A stretch of 64,000 nt of DNA from Blastopirellula sediminis (GTDB taxonomy: Bacteria; Planctomycetota; Planctomycetia; Pirellulales; Pirellulaceae), in NCBI RefSeq assembly GCF_020966755.1, contig NZ_JAJKFT010000002.1, forward strand, positions 248,001 through 312,000, given 5' to 3'. The notes under the pieces are model-generated. The model saw nothing but the letters and a program-made list of their open reading frames with translations. It was not told the DNA's origin and made no database searches. This document shows, piece after piece, positions 58,519-64,000 of the stretch (position 1 is its first letter; the number at the start of each line of letters is the position of its first letter). Position numbers and translations under genes: made by a program.

Positions 58519-61257
58519 TTATTGGGGGGCGGACGACTGGGGAGCAGGGTCCGGCTTCGCTTCGGATGCGGGCGTTTCCTCGGGTGAGCCGAGTCCTTTT
58601 TTGATCGCATCGCGGAGTTGCGCGGCGAGCTGGGGACCACCGCCGACAAATAGATTCGCCACTTTCCCTTCGCGATCGATGACCACGGTTTGGGGAATCG
58701 CGGTTACCTGGTACTTCTCGGCGGTAGCGCCGTCGATATCGAGCACGACCGTGGGAGAAACCTTGATCCGCTCCAAGAGGGCCCGGATCGCCTGACGGTC
58801 TTCCTGCATGTTGACCCCGATTAGTATCACATCCGCTTCGTCGAACTCTTGGACCACGCCGTCGATTTGCGGCATCGCTTGGATGCAGGGGCCGCACCAA
58901 GTCGCCCAGAAATCAAGGACCACAACCCGACCCAATTGCTGGCTCAGGGTGAACTTTTCCTCGCCGTCCAAAAGATCGAGCGTAAAGTCGGGGGCTGGCG
59001 CGCCGACTAAGGAAGAGCCGCCTCCGCTCGGCGATTCGCTTTCCTGCGCGAAGAGGGGATCCTGGGCGTCCTTCAGTTTCCAGACGTCAGCCAGTTCGGC
59101 GGCCGCTTGACCGATTCGATTTCCGAGGAGCAACTGATTGACGTCGCTCAGTTTCACATGGCACGCGCCAAGGGAGACGCAGCGTCCTTGGATGACCCCT
59201 TCGGCAACGCCTTCCGGCATGAAGGTCAAGCGGAAACCGTCTTGATAGACGGCCTGCACAAGCGGCGATTGGGAAGATCCCTCCGGCGTTTCCCCCTCGG
59301 TCGATTGATCGTCCAACTTTTCCTCGACGAGCCAGACGATCCGGCGAACGAGGTTGCGGTCGATCTTCCTTTCCTCGAGCCGGACTTCCAACGTGATCGA
59401 CTCTTCGTTCATGTTGATCAATCGCCCGCGGAGAAAATCGCCGTTGACCGATTCGATCATATGCGTCGGCGGATCATCCCGTTGACGGCGGGGGAGAGTG
59501 AGGAGTCGATCCCGTTTGTCGTCGTGCAACTCGTTCAATTTGGTGGCGGCCGAGGTGTGCCATGATTGGATCAGACTGCGGCGAATACGCTGTACGTCGA
59601 CCAGATCGCTGGCGAAAGTGACGTGCGTCTCATCAATCGACTTCAGTCGGCAGACGAAACTGTCGCCGGTTTGCAGCGTGAGCGCTTCGCCGCTGGTTTC
59701 GCTAGAGACGTTCCTGCTGTTGGAAGGATAGAAGCCAAAAGCGCGGCGAAACTGATCGGTGGCGGTCAATCCGCCGGCGACCGGACGTATTCCTCGCGTC
59801 GCCTGAAGATCGCCGAGCGTCGCCGTGCGAAAGCGAATTCGGGCGGAGAGATCGGGGTAAAGTTCGGCGACGTTTGAGCTTCCCCGTGGGCGCCAATAGA
59901 GGCGGTTGGGATCGCCGCCTGCGGGAGTGTCGACGAGTTCGCCGTGGGAGCGGACCCCTTCGGCATCGAGGAGCGGAACAGCCGTGTCGAGCCCGGGCAT
60001 GGGGTCTTCGGAGAGGCCGACGAGCGAGTCGATCTGGTCGATCGGAACGCTGAGGGGCGCCCCAATCTTGTCGACCTGCAACTGTAGCGCGCGATCACGC
60101 ACCGCGCGGACGTCGCCGCTGACGCGATCTCCATTCCGCAGATTCAAACGTAGGGAAGAGGTCGCAACCTTCGCCGCCGCCGGAAAGGTGATCACCGCGA
60201 CGTCGTTCCAGGGAAACGCTCTGGTCGCGTCGTCAGAAGAGGTGAGTTCTAGCTGTTGCGTTTCGGCATTGAAGTGAAGCTCGTTGGCGGAATGGGCGTC
60301 TCCCTTCTGGAGATGAACCAGAACACCATCTCGAGGCGAATCGTTCGGCAGAATGCCGTTCCAAATTCGGATTACCAACTGCTCGCAGCGCAGCCGGCCA
60401 GCGAAGTTTTTGACGATCAGGGGCGCTTCGCCGACCTCACCGCTCGACGGCACTTGGACGGAACCGAGGAGCTTCCCGGCGACGTTGCAAACGGCGACCT
60501 TGCCCTGGGGAATATCAACAAAAATATGGAATGCAAGCCGTGAGTCGCCCTGGCGAACCTTTTGCAAGGAAGCGATATCGGCCGCTTCGGCCGTTTCGCG
60601 GACAAGCGTCAGATCGTCGCCGAACGTTTCAACAGAGAATAGGTCGCCCACCGCCAGGAGGAGACTGGCGTTTTTGGCGGCGACAAGAGAAACTTCCAGA
60701 CAGAATCGGGGTGGCAGCGGAAACGTTTGTTCGATGTCGGCGACCCCTTCGACTGCAAGCTGACCGCCGTCAACTTGCCAGGGATCGCTTTCGGGCGAAA
60801 CTTTCCAATTGACTAGTCCCGACGGCCCCGAATAAATCATCGCGCGCCCTTCCTGGCAACGCATGAGACGTAAGACGCGATCGAGGGGTACGCTGACTTC
60901 GTCGAATAAGGTCGTCTTCAGGGTGATCTTTTCGGGCGTCAAATCGAGGACATCGCCATAGAAGATGTCGCCGTCGACAAGTTCCAGGCAGTGCGAAGCT
61001 TGCTGCTGCGACGGCTGCCCGCCGCGACAATAGAGGGCGTTGATACGCGCAACAGGAAAGTCAAGCGGCTGATCGCTCAGCGGCGATCGCCAGCGCAACG
61101 AATTGGGTTGGTCGCCGTCGACGAGCTCTCCATGAAAGAAGTCTTGATTCTTGAGATGGAGATGGGACGACGTGAGCGTCCCATCATCGCTCGCAGCGAG
61201 CGTCGGACCAGCGACGGTCACGGCGACAAGAACCAAGATCCAGCGAAGCGAACTCAT
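58519..61257 (-). CDS. Secreted protein with C-terminal TlpA-type thioredoxin domain
   Basis: A 912-residue protein with a signal peptide (LRWILVLVAVTVAGPTLAAS). Residues ~30-690 consist of repeated small beta-barrel-like units (DFFHGELVDGDQ, GDIFYGDVLDLTPEKITLKT, GDRVSGDVRAVRDRALQLQV, GDFLRGRLINMNEESITLEV), which recur with the pattern hydrophobic-G-D-x-x-x-G-x-L/V. The C-terminal ~150 residues are a redoxin with the active site FWATWCGPCIQAMPQ and the cis-Pro loop TAIPQTVVIDREGKV. TlpA-type domains reduce disulfides in the envelope. A thioredoxin behind a long beta-repeat array is typical of large planctomycete exported proteins. It is the last gene of a co-directional group that starts beyond the window. 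Confidence 0.85.
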   Translation of the reverse strand: MSSLRWILVLVAVTVAGPTLAASDDGTLTSSHLHLKNQDFFHGELVDGDQPNSLRWRSPLSDQPLDFPVARINALYCRGGQPSQQQASHCLELVDGDIFYGDVLDLTPEKITLKTTLFDEVSVPLDRVLRLMRCQEGRAMIYSGPSGLVNWKVSPESDPWQVDGGQLAVEGVADIEQTFPLPPRFCLEVSLVAAKNASLLLAVGDLFSVETFGDDLTLVRETAEAADIASLQKVRQGDSRLAFHIFVDIPQGKVAVCNVAGKLLGSVQVPSSGEVGEAPLIVKNFAGRLRCEQLVIRIWNGILPNDSPRDGVLVHLQKGDAHSANELHFNAETQQLELTSSDDATRAFPWNDVAVITFPAAAKVATSSLRLNLRNGDRVSGDVRAVRDRALQLQVDKIGAPLSVPIDQIDSLVGLSEDPMPGLDTAVPLLDAEGVRSHGELVDTPAGGDPNRLYWRPRGSSNVAELYPDLSARIRFRTATLGDLQATRGIRPVAGGLTATDQFRRAFGFYPSNSRNVSSETSGEALTLQTGDSFVCRLKSIDETHVTFASDLVDVQRIRRSLIQSWHTSAATKLNELHDDKRDRLLTLPRRQRDDPPTHMIESVNGDFLRGRLINMNEESITLEVRLEERKIDRNLVRRIVWLVEEKLDDQSTEGETPEGSSQSPLVQAVYQDGFRLTFMPEGVAEGVIQGRCVSLGACHVKLSDVNQLLLGNRIGQAAAELADVWKLKDAQDPLFAQESESPSGGGSSLVGAPAPDFTLDLLDGEEKFTLSQQLGRVVVLDFWATWCGPCIQAMPQIDGVVQEFDEADVILIGVNMQEDRQAIRALLERIKVSPTVVLDIDGATAEKYQVTAIPQTVVIDREGKVANLFVGGGPQLAAQLRDAIKKGLGSPEETPASEAKPDPAPQSSAPQ

Positions 61258-61263
61258 AACAAG

Positions 61264-62307
61264 TTACCGTTCGTAGATAGGCAGAAATCGGTAATTCAGC
61301 GCGAGCGCCAAGAGCGACATCGAAGTCGCCACCGGCGTTCCGAAGCTGCCGTCGAAGCTTCCATTTTCCCGCTGCTCGGCCTTGAGCTTGCGGATCAGCA
61401 GTTTGTTCCACTTGTCCCAGGTCTCAGCGTCCCCTTGAAAAAGGGCCTGGGCCTGATAGTAAAGCGTGTATTCCTTGTAGTGACCGCCGCTGGCGTCCAA
61501 ATGTTGCGTCAAATACGTTTTGGCTGCGGCGTATTGGGTCAGGTCGTGACGACGCCCGACGGCGAAAACGAGCGTGGCGATCGATATGCGAGCGAGCGAC
61601 TCGTTGAGACCGCCGATGCCTCCTGCGTAGGCGACCTGTCCGCTGTCGGCGGTCATCGATTTGAAATAGCTAATTGCGCGATCGATCGATTCGTCCGGCA
61701 CCTCAATGCCCGCGTTACGAGCCGCCAGCAAACCGACTAAAATGGATCCGGACACGGAGGTGTCGGCGTCCGAAGCCTCGGGAGAATACCGCCAGGCGCC
61801 AAGCGGGTTCTTCTTTTGCGAGGTGATCGCCAGTCGCACCGCAAGTTCGAGCGCCTCGCCGATCGAGCGTTTGGCGTCAGCGTCGCCGGCCTGCCAGAGA
61901 TTCCGATCATCGACCGCTCCGTAAGCTTCCGCCAGGGCGAGCATCCCAAATCCGTGATGATACATGCTCGGCCCCATATAGCCGGTGTTCGCATCCTGAG
62001 ACTGGATGATCTTACGCAAGCCTTTGCGGATTTGATTACTGTAAATCCCAAAATTGGGATCTTCGCCGGACGCCAAAAAGGCGACGACGCAGAGACCGTC
62101 GACGCCGGGACCCTGTTGACCGCCGCTCCAACCCCCATCCTCTTCCTGCGATTCGGCAAGATAACGCAGGCCGCGATCATACATCTCGCGCACGTCGCGG
62201 GGAACGGTTTCTCCGAAGCGGAGTTCGGGCGATTGGCCGACGCACGGCGCCGCCGCTACGAACAGCAGCAGTGCGAGAGCGCCAGTTTGAATTGGATTGC
62301 GATACAT
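61264..62307 (-). CDS. Secreted prenyltransferase/squalene-cyclase-repeat protein
   Basis: A 347-residue exported protein (signal peptide PIQTGALALLLFVAAAPCVG) with an alpha/alpha-toroid of the terpenoid-cyclase fold. QW-like helices include RYLAESQEEDGGWSGGQQGP, NTGYMGPSMYHHGFGMLALA and GAWRYSPEASDADTSVSGS. The catalytic Asp-rich motif of true cyclases is not evident, so a structural or protein-binding role is more likely. It lies 6 nt upstream of the thioredoxin-fusion gene. Confidence 0.85.
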   Translation of the reverse strand: MYRNPIQTGALALLLFVAAAPCVGQSPELRFGETVPRDVREMYDRGLRYLAESQEEDGGWSGGQQGPGVDGLCVVAFLASGEDPNFGIYSNQIRKGLRKIIQSQDANTGYMGPSMYHHGFGMLALAEAYGAVDDRNLWQAGDADAKRSIGEALELAVRLAITSQKKNPLGAWRYSPEASDADTSVSGSILVGLLAARNAGIEVPDESIDRAISYFKSMTADSGQVAYAGGIGGLNESLARISIATLVFAVGRRHDLTQYAAAKTYLTQHLDASGGHYKEYTLYYQAQALFQGDAETWDKWNKLLIRKLKAEQRENGSFDGSFGTPVATSMSLLALALNYRFLPIYER

Positions 62308-62333
62308 CAACGGCATTTCCACGCAACGGTCGT

Positions 62334-63116
62334 CTATGGCAAGAGGTTTTGAGCGCGTAAGGTTGGCTCCATTTGGGCGTATTGAGCGCCAAAGCGTCTT
62401 AGCGCGTCGACTTGCGCCCCATCGAATTCGGACTTCAGGTCTTCCGCCGATAGCTGACCCAGCCGGTAAAACGTATAGAGCTGCATGTAGACGATGCGCG
62501 ATTGCGAGCGCCGAGGAGGGATGTCGAGCATCTTCACCAACGCGTCGCGTTGTTTGCTGGTCATCGGAATCGACTGCTGCAGAATGGCGATTTGCGCTTT
62601 GACGCAGGCCAGATATTGGCGATGCCAGCGGTCGGAGAGATAGTTTTCGTACTTTTCTTGATCCTCGGATGAAATGGTCGACCGCATCACCTTGTCAAAC
62701 AGCGAGTTTTCGTTGAAGAGGCCCGCCTGAATCTGTTGGGAGAAAGGTTGAATCTTCTGGTAAGGCTCCTGGATTTTGTTCGGTTCGAAGGACTGACCGA
62801 CCAGCGTCTTACGAAGCGCTTCGACCTGGCGATGGAAGCGGGCGATGTCGCCGGATCCCGCCAGCCGCAACCGGGATCGCTGCTCGTCAGAAAGTTCAAT
62901 CTGGTTTGCGAGCTGGTTGACTTTCAACGTGAGTTGCGATTCCAAATAGGTTTCCGGTCGTTCGGACTGTCCAGTGCCGCTCAAAATCCAGGAGTTGAAC
63001 TGCTGTTCGGTCAAGAGAATCTGGTTGGGGACGCGGCCAACTTGAGCGAATGACGTCGACCCGCCGCCCAGAACTAGCGTAACGGCGGTGAACGCGATAA
63101 TGACGCTGTTTCTCAC
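62334..63116 (-). CDS. Exported hypothetical protein
   Basis: A 260-residue secreted protein (signal NSVIIAFTAVTLVLGGGSTS). It is helical after the signal, with LNQLANQIELSDEQRSR-like and PMTSKQRDALVKMLDIPPRR stretches that resemble the LTxxQ (Spy/CpxP) type of periplasmic helical protein. It overlaps the preceding gene by 4 nt. Function unknown. Confidence 0.72.
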   Translation of the reverse strand: MRNSVIIAFTAVTLVLGGGSTSFAQVGRVPNQILLTEQQFNSWILSGTGQSERPETYLESQLTLKVNQLANQIELSDEQRSRLRLAGSGDIARFHRQVEALRKTLVGQSFEPNKIQEPYQKIQPFSQQIQAGLFNENSLFDKVMRSTISSEDQEKYENYLSDRWHRQYLACVKAQIAILQQSIPMTSKQRDALVKMLDIPPRRSQSRIVYMQLYTFYRLGQLSAEDLKSEFDGAQVDALRRFGAQYAQMEPTLRAQNLLP

Positions 63117-63955
63117 TGGGCGGCTCCTTTCTCGAATTCGGGATCGCTGAGGTCGAATTCATTCTGGAATAGATTGGCGTCGAATCCGATCTGGTGCGAG
63201 AAGTTCACCTTTTGAGTGTTGTTCCAAATCTGGCGTTGACCGACCTCTAAAAAGGGGACGATCGCGTCGTCGGGAATCGGCGGGAAATAGCTCCCGTAGT
63301 TGACGAGCTTGACCGGAGTCGGCGCCCAGCTGTCCGACCAATGCCGTTTCATGCCGGCGGCGATTTGCTCGGACTGACGCGAAGTCAGCCTAAGCTTCTC
63401 CTCCAGCGGAAACATTAGAAGATCAATCACGGTTTGCTGTTCAAACTCTTTCCGCGCCGCGATCTCTTCCTCATAGCGCTGGCGCTGCGGACCGTCCAAG
63501 AGCTTGCCGAATTCCCCTTGGAGAGAAACGAGCAACGACGCGCGCAGCTTTTCCACGTTTCGCACCGCCGGCCTCGGCTGCAGCGCCTGAACCTTGGCGC
63601 CGTTAGCGATGGCGAATCCAATTTGCCGTAGTTCGTCTGCGTTGGCGAGCGGGGTTGGCGGATTGGCGGAGGATTCGCTCAGGATCTGACGGGCGCATTT
63701 TTGCGCCGATACCATTTGCTCTTCCGACAAGTCGACGGCTCGCTTCAGGAAAGAGAGTTCGTGACTAGCCGTTGGAAGTAGCGCCAGACGAACCGCCGCC
63801 GCCTGTTGCCGATTCTCGGCGTCCAGCGGCGCCCCTTCCACAGGAACGGCTTGCACCAAATTTTGCGCCTGCAAAACGCCGCCGTTGATGAGCAGCGAAA
63901 CGAGCGGCGGCAAAAGAAACAAGCATTTCCACAGCTTTCGTTTTCCCGGCGTCAT
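63113..63955 (-). CDS. Exported hypothetical protein (paralogue-like)
   Basis: A 280-residue secreted protein (signal KCLFLLPPLVSLLINGGVLQ). It shares features with the gene that follows: LSEEQMVSAQKCARQILSES and LTSRQSEQIAAGMKRHWSDS repeat the L-T/S-x-x-Q pattern. The two may be diverged paralogues. It overlaps its neighbours by 4 nt at each end (ATGA junctions), so it is in a translationally coupled series. No recognised domain. Confidence 0.7.
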   Translation of the reverse strand: MTPGKRKLWKCLFLLPPLVSLLINGGVLQAQNLVQAVPVEGAPLDAENRQQAAAVRLALLPTASHELSFLKRAVDLSEEQMVSAQKCARQILSESSANPPTPLANADELRQIGFAIANGAKVQALQPRPAVRNVEKLRASLLVSLQGEFGKLLDGPQRQRYEEEIAARKEFEQQTVIDLLMFPLEEKLRLTSRQSEQIAAGMKRHWSDSWAPTPVKLVNYGSYFPPIPDDAIVPFLEVGQRQIWNNTQKVNFSHQIGFDANLFQNEFDLSDPEFEKGAAQ

Positions 63956-64000
63956 TCTTCCCCCAAGTCGATGTCGTCAATGACGATGGCGCCGCCAAAT
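63952..64000 (-). CDS. C-terminal end of a gene extending beyond the window
   Basis: The last 15 codons and stop, FGGAIVIDDIDLGEE. The sequence resembles the final beta-strand of a LamG/concanavalin-like domain. It overlaps the next ATG by 4 nt. Nothing more can be seen. Confidence 0.45.
   Translation of the reverse strand, partial: FGGAIVIDDIDLGEE

Noticed and set aside
1-64000. CRISPR arrays
   Set aside because: No regularly spaced short repeats were seen. The only multi-copy short repeats are IS ends, the two AT palindromes and the GntR boxes.
1-64000. rRNA genes or intact tRNA genes
   Set aside because: No rRNA segments or complete cloverleaf were recognised on either strand; a covariance scan could not be run.

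Overview
The window comes from a planctomycete, most likely of the Pirellulaceae (Blastopirellula/Rhodopirellula-like). The reasons are a DUF1501 protein next to a PSD1-type cytochrome c protein (DUF1549/DUF1553), a DUF1559 prepilin-like protein with a GFTLVELL N-terminus, a squalene-cyclase-repeat protein, and several secreted proteins of a planctomycete type. The assignment rests on gene content only.

Layout. (1) 1-7.2 kb is insertion-sequence debris: an IS3-family element cut by the window edge, a broken IS110-family transposase, a second, degraded IS3 element, and a 3' fragment of the same IS3 beyond an SNF2-type helicase gene (4137-6470), in inverted orientation. (2) 7.3-10.5 kb holds three plus-strand genes: a soluble VirD4/TraG-like ATPase, an unknown protein and a sigma-like HTH protein. 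(3) 10.5-30.75 kb is one tightly packed minus-strand block of 13 genes. In transcription order these are a MotA/TolQ/ExbB-like channel with a very long coiled-coil tail, a membrane-anchored coiled-coil protein with a vWA domain, a helical protein, a small P-loop GTPase, a large unknown protein, a vWA-like protein, four small or medium helical and coiled-coil proteins, a CbbX-type AAA+ ATPase, a radical-SAM-like protein with unusual cysteine spacing, and a 1460-residue protein ending in a CHAT protease domain. I read this as an NTP-dependent conflict or immunity system: an envelope ion-channel sensor, GTPase/AAA+ switches and a protease effector. It is the best candidate for an undescribed system here.

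(4) 31.2-33.2 kb is mostly remnant and intergenic DNA with one basic hypothetical gene and a 34-bp perfect palindrome, whose core also occurs at 4.0 kb. (5) 33.2-41.1 kb is a type I restriction-modification locus (hsdR, a zinc-ribbon coiled-coil gene, a DUF429 gene, hsdM, and an hsdS with one recognition domain). The hsdS runs directly into a fragment of a DUF927-like helicase. (6) 42.1-44.9 kb carries a primase-polymerase, a tyrosine integrase and the 3' half of a tRNA-Arg(ACG): the end of an integrative element.

(7) 45.06-57.03 kb is a nine-gene minus-strand operon: DUF1559, a lipoprotein, PSD1 cytochrome, DUF1501, an AstE/AspA-type deacylase, an enolase-superfamily dehydratase, an MFS transporter, an SMP-30 lactonase and a secreted esterase. 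A GntR/FCD regulator lies upstream, and ATTGTCRACAAT palindromes sit before both units. It looks like uptake and breakdown of a sugar acid. (8) At 58.2-58.4 kb a diverged copy of the integrase 3' end plus the tRNA-Arg half lies in direct orientation to the copy at 44.7-44.9 kb, so region 7 sits between two att-like sites. (9) 58.5-64.0 kb is a run of secreted planctomycete proteins: a TlpA-type thioredoxin fusion, a terpenoid-cyclase-fold protein and two unknown exported proteins, plus the tail of a further gene.
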